Assembly: GCA_902386555.1 (NCBI GenBank)
Contig: CABMJJ010000002.1
Span: 1 to 33,317, forward strand
Length of the DNA stretch: 33,317 nucleotides
From: Candidatus Bilamarchaeum dharawalense
GTDB taxonomy: Archaea; Micrarchaeota; Micrarchaeia; Anstonellales; Bilamarchaeaceae
Direction: 5' to 3'
Shown here: positions 1-8,245 of the stretch, piece after piece
Position numbering within the stretch: position 1 is the first letter of the stretch
How the letters are laid out: the number at the start of each line of letters is the position of its first letter
Notes under the pieces: generated by a model
What the model saw: only the letters and a program-made list of their open reading frames with translations
Databases searched by the model: none
What the model was told of the DNA's origin: nothing
Made by a program: the position numbers and the translations under genes

Positions 1-411
1 CTAGCTGTTGTGCTAGTTGTGGCATTGATTGTTGTTTACCTCGTTGGTGGATTCTCCGGTCTTGGTGCTGGGTCACTTGAAACTCAGAGCAAGAACTACT
101 GGGGTTCAACTTCGCCATTTGCGATAAAGACTTTCAAATTGAATAGTACCACCATAGCCCTGGAATTGGCTAACAATGATATAGATAGGTTAACCATAAC
201 CGAAATAACAGTAGATGGAACTTCAGTATATTCCTCCACCACTTCATTTGGCAGTGGTGAAACAAAAGTAATAACTGGCACATTGGGAAGCAGCTGTGGT
301 ACTGCGGGCACCCCATTTATCTACAACAATGTAATGATAACCTACACCAAAGGTGCCATTACTGGTATGAAACAAACTGGAACAAAGCCATTGGTTGGTA
401 AGTGTTCTTAA
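1..411 (+). CDS. Pilin-like (class III signal) secreted protein, 5' partial
   Basis: The reading frame is open from base 1 (Leu-Ala-Val-Val...), so the true start lies upstream and the GTG at base 10 is probably internal. What is visible is a hydrophobic segment of about 15 residues ending in Gly-Gly-Phe, then an extracellular-looking domain rich in Thr, Ser, Asn and Gly with two Cys. A single N-terminal hydrophobic helix followed by a beta-rich domain is the layout of archaeal type IV pilin-like proteins with class III signal peptides; the cleavage motif itself is outside the window. The gene converges on the Ca2+ ATPase, and the two stop codons overlap in the same four bases. The fold is a moderate-confidence inference and the exact role (pilus, adhesin, surface protein) cannot be read. 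Confidence 0.6.
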   Translation, partial: LAVVLVVALIVVYLVGGFSGLGAGSLETQSKNYWGSTSPFAIKTFKLNSTTIALELANNDIDRLTITEITVDGTSVYSSTTSFGSGETKVITGTLGSSCGTAGTPFIYNNVMITYTKGAITGMKQTGTKPLVGKCS

Positions 412-3092
412 TTTTTTGATTTTCTATTTATCAGTTTTTCTAGATTCATTGCCAGGAATAGAAGTATCAGATAGCCAGCCATGGTTAGGCCAAGTAGAGA
501 CCAGTCGTCCAGAGTAAGTGGAACAATACCAAACATGGCATTGAGCGGAGTGTAGAGCAGAACAAGTTGAAGGATAAACGAACTTGCAACTGCCAAATGA
601 AGCCATTTGTTGGAGAGTATTCGAGTTTTGTAACGCCATCTGACTACATAAACAGTGAACAATTCCATGACGACAATCGAAGTAAACAGGATGGTATAAC
701 CCTTAACAGCATCTCCAAGGGATAGGGTATAGGAATACAAAACAAGCAGGGCAATGGTCCCGGTGAAACCTATGGATCCAAGAAGATAGAGAGTATCTGA
801 ATTCACCATTCTTTCGCTTTTGTCTCGTGGTTTACGATCCATGATATCTTTTGGAGCTGGGTCCACACCCAGGGCCAGAGCAGGAAGACCATCAGTAACA
901 AGATTAATCCAGAGAAGCTGGACTGCAATTTTAGGTGAAATACCTAAACTGGTAATTGTGGCGATAAAAACAATTAAAACTTCAGAGATATTAGCCCCTA
1001 GAAGATAAACCACAAACTTTCGGATATTATCAAATGTGCTTCTGCCTTCGGCAATTGCATTTCGAATTGTGATAAAATTATCATCTAACACAACAATGTC
1101 ACTTGCCTGTTTGGTAACTTCAGTACCACGAATACCCATGGCAATGCCAACATCTGAATTTTTTATTGCAGCTGCATCGTTTACACCATCACCAGTCATA
1201 CACACAATGTGGTTGTTTGCCTGGAGGGCCTTCAGAAGCAGTACCTTGTGTTTTGGACTGGTACGGGCGTAGATGTCAACTTCCTCAACAATTCGTCTAA
1301 TTTCTTCGTTATTCATCCGGTCTAGTTCATCACCATTGATGCTGGCACCTTTGAAGCCAAGTTCTTTGCCTATGGCAGATGCAGTGTAGATGTTATCGCC
1401 AGTAACCATCACTACTCTTATTCCAGCCTGTCTACAATCAGCAATTGCTTCCTTCACTCCATTACGCGGAGGATCCATCATACCCATAAGTCCAAGGAAA
1501 GTAAGGTTACTTTCCATATCCTCTTCTTCAAAAGAAGGCGGGTTTTCCCGATAGGCAAATGCAAGAACACGCAGTGCATCAGATGCCATGGAAACATTAT
1601 GTTTGAGAAGGAAGGAACGATCAGCATTGGATAATTTTTTTATTTTGCCGTCAACTAAAACTTTTGTGCATTTTGAAATAACAACTTCTGGTGCACCTTT
1701 TACGAAGGAATATGTTTTGTGGGCATCGCTATTTGCTGTGGACATCATCTTTCTATCTGCAGAAAATGAAACTTCACCAATTCTCTGGAATTTTTCACGA
1801 ACATCATCCACATTAAAATGAGCTTTATAGGCTGGGATTACAATTGCAATTTCAGTTGGATCTCCCTTGAACTTTCCGCCCTCAGACTGGTGGGCATCAT
1901 TGCACAAAATGGCGCACTTGAACAGCATATCCATATTTGTATTTGGATTGCTTCCACGAACAACAAATTTGCCTTCTAGAGAAAGACCCTTCCCAGTGAC
2001 GTCAACATGGCTATCTGGTATGTATATCCTTGTGACGGTCATGGCATTTTCAGTCAGTGTACCTGTTTTATCAGTGCAAATGACATCAACCGAGCCAAGA
2101 TCCTGAACTGTGGATAGTCTTCGCATGAGTGCCTGTTGTTTAAGCATACGATTGGTGGCTATGGAAAGTGCAAGTGTTACAACTGCGGGTAAACCTTCAG
2201 GAATGGCAGCAACACCCAGGGCAACAGCAGCCATGAATATGAAAAGGATATCTCCACTTCCAAGTAAAAATTCAGAAACTGCGATTATGATAAGTATTCC
2301 GAGAGTAAGCAAAGAAACTTTTTTACCAAGATCTTCTATTTCAATTTGGAATTGAGTAACTTTTTCTGGAGCTTCTGAAATTTCTTTTGCGATTTTTCCA
2401 ACCTCGGTTGCCAGACCGGTGTGTACAACGACAACTGCCCCCCGTCCTCGGGTGATGATGGTATTCATGAAAACCATGTTGCTGCGCTCGGCAAGAGGAG
2501 TTTTTTCACTGAGGGTGTTCACTTTCTTGCTAGCAGGAACTGATTCTCCGGTAAGCATGGATTCATCAGCGTACATGGAAAAACATTCCACAAGGCGTGC
2601 ATCAGCAGCAACCTTGTCACCTTCTTCGAGAATAAGTATGTCACCAGTAACAACCTCTTCAGCAGGAATTTCAATTTCTTTTCCATCACGGACAACTGTT
2701 GCTCTGGGAGCAGACATTTTGGTAAGTGCTTCAATGCTTTTTTCTGCTTTATACTCTTGAACAAAACCAAATAGGGCATTGGCAATCACAATAGCAAAGA
2801 TTAGTATGGCATCTAGAAAGTCGGCCTCTTTTGGATTTAATATGCTTATGGTGAAAGAGACGATAGCAGCAAAAAGTAATAGTAGAACAAGCATGTTCTT
2901 GAATTGATTAATAAGGATGGTCAGAGGGGAAATTTCTTTTTTTATGGCAATTGTATTGGGTCCTTTTTTAGCTAATCGATCTGCAGCTTCTTTGGAGGAT
3001 AACCCTTTATTGCTAGACTGTAATTCAGCAAAAACATGTTCCAACTTGGCAGTATGCACGTTTCTAAGATCTGCTATGTGCCATTCCATCAT
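408..3092 (-). CDS. Calcium-type cation-transporting P-type ATPase (P2A)
   Basis: This is a full-length 894-residue P-type ATPase that probably pumps Ca2+ out of the cytoplasm. The N-terminal cation-ATPase domain is followed by TGES of the actuator near residue 181. Motif PEGLPA in M4 lies near residue 297, the phosphorylated Asp in DKTGT at about residue 341, the hinge GDGVND further on, and M6 carries NLVTDGLPALALG. PEGLPA together with the Asn/Asp pair in M6 is typical of SERCA/PMR1-type Ca2+ pumps; a Mn2+ or broader divalent role is possible. Two adjacent ATG codons could start it, and the second is better spaced from the GTGAT upstream. The first ATG lies one base past the stop of the FKBP gene, so translation is probably coupled. 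No key catalytic residue is missing. Confidence 0.93.
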   Translation of the reverse strand: MMEWHIADLRNVHTAKLEHVFAELQSSNKGLSSKEAADRLAKKGPNTIAIKKEISPLTILINQFKNMLVLLLLFAAIVSFTISILNPKEADFLDAILIFAIVIANALFGFVQEYKAEKSIEALTKMSAPRATVVRDGKEIEIPAEEVVTGDILILEEGDKVAADARLVECFSMYADESMLTGESVPASKKVNTLSEKTPLAERSNMVFMNTIITRGRGAVVVVHTGLATEVGKIAKEISEAPEKVTQFQIEIEDLGKKVSLLTLGILIIIAVSEFLLGSGDILFIFMAAVALGVAAIPEGLPAVVTLALSIATNRMLKQQALMRRLSTVQDLGSVDVICTDKTGTLTENAMTVTRIYIPDSHVDVTGKGLSLEGKFVVRGSNPNTNMDMLFKCAILCNDAHQSEGGKFKGDPTEIAIVIPAYKAHFNVDDVREKFQRIGEVSFSADRKMMSTANSDAHKTYSFVKGAPEVVISKCTKVLVDGKIKKLSNADRSFLLKHNVSMASDALRVLAFAYRENPPSFEEEDMESNLTFLGLMGMMDPPRNGVKEAIADCRQAGIRVVMVTGDNIYTASAIGKELGFKGASINGDELDRMNNEEIRRIVEEVDIYARTSPKHKVLLLKALQANNHIVCMTGDGVNDAAAIKNSDVGIAMGIRGTEVTKQASDIVVLDDNFITIRNAIAEGRSTFDNIRKFVVYLLGANISEVLIVFIATITSLGISPKIAVQLLWINLVTDGLPALALGVDPAPKDIMDRKPRDKSERMVNSDTLYLLGSIGFTGTIALLVLYSYTLSLGDAVKGYTILFTSIVVMELFTVYVVRWRYKTRILSNKWLHLAVASSFILQLVLLYTPLNAMFGIVPLTLDDWSLLGLTMAGYLILLFLAMNLEKLINRKSKN

Positions 3093-3093
3093 A

Positions 3094-3936
3094 TCACTCA
3101 GAGAGCAGGTTGTTGTGTTGTATTTTTAGAACAGTCACATGGAAGCTAAGATTTTTACCTGCAAGTGGGTGGTTCATGTCAAGGGTGATGGAAGTATTTG
3201 AGACATCTATAACAGTAAACTGGGTGGTGGCTCCAGTTTGAGGATTTGGGATGTTGTAGGTGGTCCCATTCTGAAGCATGAGCTCCAAGGTTGCATAAGT
3301 GTCATTCACGCTTATTACTTTACGTGTCAACCCGTTTTTTGTAAACTGTTGGCCACCAGTGAGCGCATAAAATAAGGTGACATTCTCATCGTTAATATCA
3401 GAAACAATAACCATTGGATTCTCGGAAATCAAGGACCCGTTACTTATGTTCCTACCGAGTGCTTGGAAATATGAGAGCGGGGCTGTTTCGTACAGGGGCT
3501 GTTCAAGATAGCGAGGGACTTCCAGAACCTTGGTTGGATCGTGGTTACCATAACCAAGCTGAGGAGGCACGTTAAATTGTAACGTTTCGTTAACCTGCAT
3601 TCCAACGATGTTGAGTATGAATCCCTGTATTAGACCCTTATCAAGAGCAACATCAAAATCAAGTGGTTTGTAGGTTCTCTGCGAATTATAAATTCCTGAT
3701 TCTTTAGCTTGGGTTTCGTTGTTGGTATCGTAAACTTTTCCGTCTACCCATAATGTGTAGGTCACCCAAACATGATCTCCAGTCTGAATAGAATAGTCAG
3801 AAGGTAATTTCCCATAGGTGGGGGTGGTATCATTTGGAGTGGTAATAATCGAGGAAGAATTGCTCTCCGGTTGATACTGATTAACACATCCGAACAAAAG
3901 AATAACAAATATTGCAGCTAGGAAAACATTTTTCAT
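3094..3936 (-). CDS. FKBP-type peptidyl-prolyl isomerase lipoprotein
   Basis: This is a 280-residue prolyl isomerase predicted to act outside the cytoplasmic membrane. The start is set at the ATG at 3936, because AGGTG sits upstream at a usable spacing and this start gives a short signal peptide ending in the lipobox-like LLFGC. A longer frame to 4038 exists but runs into tRNA-Trp. The FKBP core is visible: a GDHVWVTYTLWVDGKVYDT strand near the N-terminus, then KGLIQGFILNIVGM and VPPQLGYG. The long region after the core fits the insert-in-flap domain of large archaeal FKBPs, which gives chaperone activity. Many Asn-X-Ser/Thr sites fit an exported protein. It lies directly upstream of the Ca2+ pump in the same direction. 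Confidence 0.88.
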   Translation of the reverse strand: MKNVFLAAIFVILLFGCVNQYQPESNSSSIITTPNDTTPTYGKLPSDYSIQTGDHVWVTYTLWVDGKVYDTNNETQAKESGIYNSQRTYKPLDFDVALDKGLIQGFILNIVGMQVNETLQFNVPPQLGYGNHDPTKVLEVPRYLEQPLYETAPLSYFQALGRNISNGSLISENPMVIVSDINDENVTLFYALTGGQQFTKNGLTRKVISVNDTYATLELMLQNGTTYNIPNPQTGATTQFTVIDVSNTSITLDMNHPLAGKNLSFHVTVLKIQHNNLLSE

Positions 3937-3963
3937 AAACAACACCTTTTTTAAAAATAAAAT

Positions 3964-3998
3964 GGGGTCAAAAGAACGATGGTTCGTTCTCAACCCCA
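3964..3998 (-). repeat. Inverted repeat between tRNA-Trp and the FKBP gene
   Basis: Outer arms GGGGT/ACCCC and inner arms AGAACGA/TCGTTCT form a stem-loop with a four-base apical loop and an asymmetric internal loop. It lies 3' of tRNA-Trp and 28 bases upstream of the FKBP start. It could be a tRNA 3' processing or termination structure, or a leader hairpin of the FKBP mRNA. Confidence 0.5.
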
Positions 3999-4015
3999 AT
4001 TTTGGATAAATAACA

Positions 4016-4191
4016 TGGGGTCGTAGAGATTGATTCACGCTTTTTTAGCTAGTTTTTTGTCAACTTTTTTACTAAAAAAGTTTGTTGAACTCTAACATGC
4101 TGGTTTCGCGGCTCAAAATTTCTTGCAATGGAATAAACCAAAACAAGAGAGATCTGGAGCCAGCCGCGCTACCGGATTACGCCACGACCCC
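4016..4191 (-). tRNA. tRNA-Trp (CCA anticodon) with two introns
   Basis: Exon 1 is 4154-4191, exon 2 is 4085-4104 and exon 3 is 4016-4030, which gives a 73-base mature tRNA. Acceptor GGGGTCG/CGACCCC pairs perfectly with discriminator A. D-stem GCGT/GCGC, anticodon stem GCTGG/CCAGC and T-stem TAGAG/CTCTA all pair. The anticodon loop is C-T-CCA-G-A and the T-loop is TTCAAAT. Intron 1 (49 bases) is at the canonical 37/38 site. Intron 2 (54 bases) interrupts the T-loop, with ends ambiguous by one base. Around intron 2 a relaxed bulge-helix-bulge can be drawn from the T-stem, TTCA/TGAA and CTTTTTTAG/CTAAAAAAG, with the cut sites falling in the bulges. No canonical 3-4-3 motif was found at intron 1. 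The CCA tail is not encoded. Confidence 0.88.
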
Positions 4192-4297
4192 ACCCATAAC
4201 TCAAACTAAAGCAGTTCGAGTCAAATTATTACTCGTCCGGTATTTATATGGATTTCTAATTTTTATGGCTTTACCCCCAAAACCAATTTAAACATCC

Positions 4298-4303
4298 AGG
4301 TGA
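4298..4303 (+). promoter_or_regulatory. Shine-Dalgarno site of pyrF
   Basis: AGGTGA lies 10 bases before the pyrF ATG and supports that start. A TATA-like TTTATATG lies at 4245-4252 and an AATTTAAA stretch at 4285-4292; either could serve the operon promoter. Confidence 0.5.
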
Positions 4304-4313
4304 ATATCAAATC

Positions 4314-5117
4314 ATGCGAGAAACTTTAATCAAAGTGGCAGAAGAAAATAAAACGATCCTCTGTTTTGGAGTTGACCCTGATTTATTACGAATTATGGTC
4401 ACTGTACCAGCCTTCCCACCCCAAATTGCCATAGAACATTTTTTTGAGAATATAATTGACAAATTAATAGATGAGAATGCCGTTGCTGCGATAAAACCAA
4501 ACTACGCCTATTTTGCCCAGTATGGTTTTGATGGACTTAATGCTCTTCAGACAATAATGCAGACCTATAGAAATAAAATTCCGATAATCTTAGACGTAAA
4601 AAGAGGAGACATCGGAAAAACTAGCGAAGCCTATGCCAAGGAAGCCTATGATTTTTGGGGTGCGGATGCAGTAACCATCAGCCCATATATGGGTTTTGAT
4701 TCGGTTTCCCCATTTTTAAGAGATGGTAAACTGGCATATATGTTATGTAAAACATCAAACAAAGGAAGCGAAGATTTCCAGGAACTCAGATGTGAAGGAA
4801 AAGCAGTATTGTATGAAAAGGTAATGGAAAAGGCATTGGAATGGAAATGTGGTGCAGTAATAGGTGCAACATCAGACGCAATAAGAAAATTGGCCAGAAA
4901 AACCGAAGGAAGAGTACCGTTTTTGATTCCCGGCATCGGAACCCAAGGCGGAGATCTTGAAATGGTATTGGATGCCATAAAAGGGAGCCTACCAGTACAC
5001 CGAATAAACGCATCTTCATCCATAGCCTATGCTTTTGAGAAATACAATGGAACACCTGCAGATGCGGCACTAAAAGAAGCTGAAGGCCTCAACAAAAAGA
5101 TTCGAAAATACTTTTAA
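4314..5117 (+). CDS. pyrF: Orotidine 5'-phosphate decarboxylase
   Basis: This enzyme converts orotidine 5'-monophosphate to UMP, the last step of de novo pyrimidine synthesis, in the cytoplasm. The catalytic charged cluster is intact in LDVKRGDIGKT, with Asp94, Lys96 and Asp99. The phosphate-binding side is seen in the IGATSDA and PGIGTQGG stretches. At 267 residues, with SPYMGFDS after the active site, it resembles the longer type-2 PyrF found in many bacteria rather than the roughly 220-residue form common in Euryarchaeota. That points to a type-2 lineage or an old transfer. It opens a seven-gene run on the plus strand, and nnrD follows after 21 bases. Confidence 0.95.
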   Translation: MRETLIKVAEENKTILCFGVDPDLLRIMVTVPAFPPQIAIEHFFENIIDKLIDENAVAAIKPNYAYFAQYGFDGLNALQTIMQTYRNKIPIILDVKRGDIGKTSEAYAKEAYDFWGADAVTISPYMGFDSVSPFLRDGKLAYMLCKTSNKGSEDFQELRCEGKAVLYEKVMEKALEWKCGAVIGATSDAIRKLARKTEGRVPFLIPGIGTQGGDLEMVLDAIKGSLPVHRINASSSIAYAFEKYNGTPADAALKEAEGLNKKIRKYF

Positions 5118-5138
5118 TCCTCTTCCCGAAGTAATTAT

Positions 5139-5903
5139 ATGGATTTGGATGAAATCAAGAAGACGATTTATGTACCTCCAAAAGAATCCCATAAAGGCCA
5201 GAATGGAAAACTACTCATAGTTGGCGGAAGTAAAAGATATCACGGAGCACCGATGTTTTCCATTTTAGCTGCGCGAAGATTGGTGGATCTCCTTTATTTT
5301 TATCCTGGTGAAGATGACTCCCAGCTCATCAATGCGATAAAAACAATCCCAGAAACAATGATCATCTATGATTTTGACATTGTTGAAAAATGCGACTGTG
5401 TTCTATTTGGCATTGGACTGGCCGGAGCAGGAATTGATGTTGACTATTTAATAAAAAATAGCGAAAAACTAGTTATTGACGGAGATGGACTGGGACTTGT
5501 AAAAGAAAAACTTTGTCGATTAAAACCAAATTCAACCATACTCACGCCACATGAAGGAGAATTTAGAATGCTTTTTGAGTGTGAGGGAAGTAGAGAGAAC
5601 GTAGAACAAATGGCTGACAGCTACGGTGTTGTGATATTGAAGAAAGACCCATCAGGAGATATCATATCAAACGGAAAACGAACCTTTGTCAACACCACCC
5701 ATAATCAGGGTATGACAAAAGGAGGAACTGGCGATGTCCTGGCTGGTCTGGTGGCTGCGCTATTTTGCAAAAATCCATCTTTTGAATCTGCAGTGGCAGG
5801 AGCCTACTTTAATGGATTGGCCGGGGAGAGGTTGAAAAAACGATTCGGGTTTAATTTCTGTGCGTCGGATTTAGCAAATGAACTCGCAGAAACGATGAAA
5901 TAG
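5139..5903 (+). CDS. nnrD: ADP-dependent (S)-NAD(P)H-hydrate dehydratase
   Basis: This enzyme repairs damaged hydrated NADH and NADPH by ADP-dependent dehydration. The YjeF C-terminal, ribokinase-like domain is complete in 254 residues. It has GKLLIVGGSKRYHGAP at the N-terminus, LTPHEGEF in the middle and the catalytic GGTGDVLAG loop with Asp at about residue 199. The YjeF N-terminal epimerase domain (NnrE), often fused in archaea, is absent and no separate copy is in the window. The stop is followed by GGGAGATGAAAAA just before the deoxyhypusine synthase start, so the two are probably co-transcribed. Confidence 0.93.
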   Translation: MDLDEIKKTIYVPPKESHKGQNGKLLIVGGSKRYHGAPMFSILAARRLVDLLYFYPGEDDSQLINAIKTIPETMIIYDFDIVEKCDCVLFGIGLAGAGIDVDYLIKNSEKLVIDGDGLGLVKEKLCRLKPNSTILTPHEGEFRMLFECEGSRENVEQMADSYGVVILKKDPSGDIISNGKRTFVNTTHNQGMTKGGTGDVLAGLVAALFCKNPSFESAVAGAYFNGLAGERLKKRFGFNFCASDLANELAETMK

Positions 5904-5915
5904 GGAGATGAAAAA

Positions 5916-6794
5916 ATGGATGTTACGGATTTGAAGATAAATGATAAAGAGTACCTACCAACCGGTTTTCAAGCTACCAATCTTGGCAGGGCAATAGGAA
6001 TAATTGAAAAAATGAAAAAAGAAAATGCGACTATTTTCCTAACATTTACCTCTAATATGGTGGCTTCCGGACTTAGGGGAGTTTTTGCGCAAATGTGCAA
6101 GAAGAAACTGGTGGATGTGATTATCACTGCAGGGGGTAGTCTGGATCATGATCTCATTCGTTCAAACAAAAAATATTTGATTGGAGACTTTACGATGGAT
6201 GATAAAGAGCTCCACCAAAAAGGAATAAATCGGATTGGGAATATTCTGGTACCAAATGAATGCTATGTTTATTTGGAAAAGTTCATGCAACCGGTTTATG
6301 AAGAATTATATCAAAGTGAAAAAATAGTTTCACCATCGCAGATTGCAAGAAAAATAGGAGAGAAAACAAGGGAGGACTCTTTTCTCTATTGGTGCACAAA
6401 AAACAAAATCCCTGTTTTCTGCCCGGGAATAACTGATTCTGCCATTGGCCTTCAAACCTACTTTTTCAAGCAAAAAAGAAAGGATTTTGGAATTGATGTG
6501 ACTAAGGATATGAATGAGCTTGCCCAGCTGGCCATGAATGCAAATAAAACAGGTGGGATCATTCTCGGTGGCGGAATTTCAAAACATCATGCGATAGGTG
6601 TGAATCTGTTGAGAGATGGATTTGATTATGCGGTTTATGTGACCACCTCTTCGCCGTGGGATGGTTCGTTAAGCGGAGCCAGAACCAACGAGGGGATTTC
6701 ATGGGGAAAGATTAAAGAAAAAGCAAATCATGTTACTGTGGATTGCGATGCGTCCATCGCAGTTCCATTGATTATGGAGAAATTTTTGAAGTGA
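5916..6794 (+). CDS. dys: Deoxyhypusine synthase
   Basis: This enzyme transfers the aminobutyl group of spermidine to a lysine of initiation factor aIF5A with NAD as cofactor, the first step in hypusine formation. It has the NAD-site segments TSNMVASGLRG and TAGGSLDHD. The C-terminal catalytic stretch GARTNEGISWGKIKE carries the active lysine at about residue 265, followed by the conserved DASIAVPLI. At 292 residues it is slightly shorter than typical archaeal enzymes (about 310-330) but lacks no motif. A GGGAG site precedes the ATG. Arginine decarboxylase at 23068 could supply agmatine for the spermidine it needs. Confidence 0.95.
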   Translation: MDVTDLKINDKEYLPTGFQATNLGRAIGIIEKMKKENATIFLTFTSNMVASGLRGVFAQMCKKKLVDVIITAGGSLDHDLIRSNKKYLIGDFTMDDKELHQKGINRIGNILVPNECYVYLEKFMQPVYEELYQSEKIVSPSQIARKIGEKTREDSFLYWCTKNKIPVFCPGITDSAIGLQTYFFKQKRKDFGIDVTKDMNELAQLAMNANKTGGIILGGGISKHHAIGVNLLRDGFDYAVYVTTSSPWDGSLSGARTNEGISWGKIKEKANHVTVDCDASIAVPLIMEKFLK

Positions 6795-6798
6795 TGTT

Positions 6799-7368
6799 AT
6801 GACTGAAATCGTATTTTTTGTTCTGGCATTTCTAGCAGGCCTTCTTGTCAAAGTAGTGGACTGGATGGAAGATGATAGAAAGACCTCGATTTGGACTAAA
6901 ATGCCCCTGGCCTTGGCCTACGGTCTTCTAATTGGCTATATTATAAGTGCGGCCAGTTTTGGACTGATATTCCTAGGTGCACTTCTAGCCCAGGTTCTTG
7001 CAAGAAAGATAGATACGACATCGCACAGATTTGGGTTTTTGATAGCAATTTTTTCGTTGTTATTCCTTGGATTCCCTGAGATAAATATTATAGTATTGCT
7101 CTATTTCATGATCCTGGCTTTCCTTGATGAAGAGGACTACATAGGAAAATTACGACCATTGACAGAATACCGACCATTTTTGAAGATCGGATCTGTACTC
7201 ATGATAATTCTGGGGAGATGGGATTATTTCCTTGCAATAATATTATTTGATATAGGCTATGAATTATTCAATTTTATAAGCAAGAAAACAAAAGAGAAAA
7301 AGGAGAAAGAAAATTATGGCGGAAGGGTTAGATTTCGCACTAAAGTACCCGTTCAGCGAAAGCGCTAG
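6799..7368 (+). CDS. Polytopic membrane protein of unknown function
   Basis: This is a 189-residue protein with about six hydrophobic segments. One hairpin is at the N-terminus, then a long pair in LALAYGLLIGYIISAASFGL, more in FGFLIAIFSLLFLGF and IIVLLYFMILAFL, and a last pair before a Lys/Arg-rich cytoplasmic tail. Short charged loops (DWMEDDRK, DEEDYIGK) join them. I do not recognise the family. The start is 4 bases after the deoxyhypusine synthase stop. Its last 53 bases overlap the start of priL in another frame, so the basic tail is encoded over priL. The position suggests co-expression with the primase genes, not necessarily a shared role. Confidence 0.75.
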   Translation: MTEIVFFVLAFLAGLLVKVVDWMEDDRKTSIWTKMPLALAYGLLIGYIISAASFGLIFLGALLAQVLARKIDTTSHRFGFLIAIFSLLFLGFPEINIIVLLYFMILAFLDEEDYIGKLRPLTEYRPFLKIGSVLMIILGRWDYFLAIILFDIGYELFNFISKKTKEKKEKENYGGRVRFRTKVPVQRKR

Positions 7369-8245
7369 AGAATACATAAAGGACCTTAGCCTTAGCGAGC
7401 GGATTGTCGACCTTGGTGTGGAACGAATAAAAAAAGCACTCAGTGAAAAGAGTAGCCCGAGAATGCTTCTCCACGAGTCAGATAAAAAAGATGAGATCGC
7501 TTCTTTTGCATCTGCAAGAATGATTTTGGGTCATTTGAGAAACAATTTTCTTACAAATCGATTTGCAGTTAATGAATCAAAAATAATTCGCACCCAACTT
7601 GACCGGGATGACGAACAAACAATAAATCGAGTTGGTGCGATCTTTGGGATAGTAACAAAAAGCGAGGGAAAACGCCTATTGCTCGATCTCCCAACCTATT
7701 TGAGGTATAGCCTGAGAAACCCGCACTACAGACTTATAAACAGGAAATTATACAGTGGTTTTGTAGAGGTAACTCCAGATGAGAAAAAAAGACTGATTGA
7801 AGAGGCAGTGAAAAAGCATATTGAGAACATACCACTGGTGAGAGATCCGCCGGATCTGATAAAACAGGCTGGACAGAAATTGCTTAATGAAATCCCAAAG
7901 AGCGAGAGTAGGATTATCATTAAAGTTGAGAGCCATCCACCCTGTATTGCGAAACTTCTTGAGGAAATGAAAAAACACAATAATCTCCCGCACCATGCAA
8001 GGTTATATTTGGTCACCTACCTCTTGGCAATAGGGATTAACGAAAACCAGATAACTGAAATGTTTTCCGATCTGCCTGATTTCAATGAGAAAGTAACTCG
8101 CTACCAGGTCGGACACATAAAGAAAAAAGGGTACAATGTCCCCACCTGTGCAACCGTCATGACCTACGGGCTTTGTTGTGCGGTTTGTAGAATAGGACAT
8201 CCACTGAATTGGCCCGGGTTAAATGAAAAGAAGGGAGAAAAATGA
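7316..8245 (+). CDS. priL: DNA primase large subunit PriL
   Basis: This is the regulatory, iron-sulfur subunit of the archaeal/eukaryotic-type primase, which works with PriS to make primers at the replication fork. The N-terminal helical domain is followed by the C-terminal 4Fe-4S domain. Candidate ligands are Cys210 in PPCI, Cys278 in VPTCATVMTYG, Cys287 or Cys288, and Cys291 just before GHPLNWPG. The conserved TRYQVGHI that contacts template lies between them. An AGGAGAAAG site precedes the ATG and supports this start despite the 53-base overlap with the upstream gene. At 309 residues it is compact. The stop overlaps the priS start in ATGA, a sign of coupled synthesis of the two subunits. 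Confidence 0.93.
   Translation: MAEGLDFALKYPFSESAREYIKDLSLSERIVDLGVERIKKALSEKSSPRMLLHESDKKDEIASFASARMILGHLRNNFLTNRFAVNESKIIRTQLDRDDEQTINRVGAIFGIVTKSEGKRLLLDLPTYLRYSLRNPHYRLINRKLYSGFVEVTPDEKKRLIEEAVKKHIENIPLVRDPPDLIKQAGQKLLNEIPKSESRIIIKVESHPPCIAKLLEEMKKHNNLPHHARLYLVTYLLAIGINENQITEMFSDLPDFNEKVTRYQVGHIKKKGYNVPTCATVMTYGLCCAVCRIGHPLNWPGLNEKKGEK

Noticed and set aside
3937-4038. N-terminal extension of the FKBP protein to 4038
   Set aside because: It runs into tRNA-Trp, reads as non-signal sequence, and the ATG at 3936 has a Shine-Dalgarno site and a proper signal peptide.
4082-4291. 69-codon plus-strand frame over the tRNA-Trp region
   Set aside because: It lies antisense to the tRNA and shows no protein-like composition or ribosome site.
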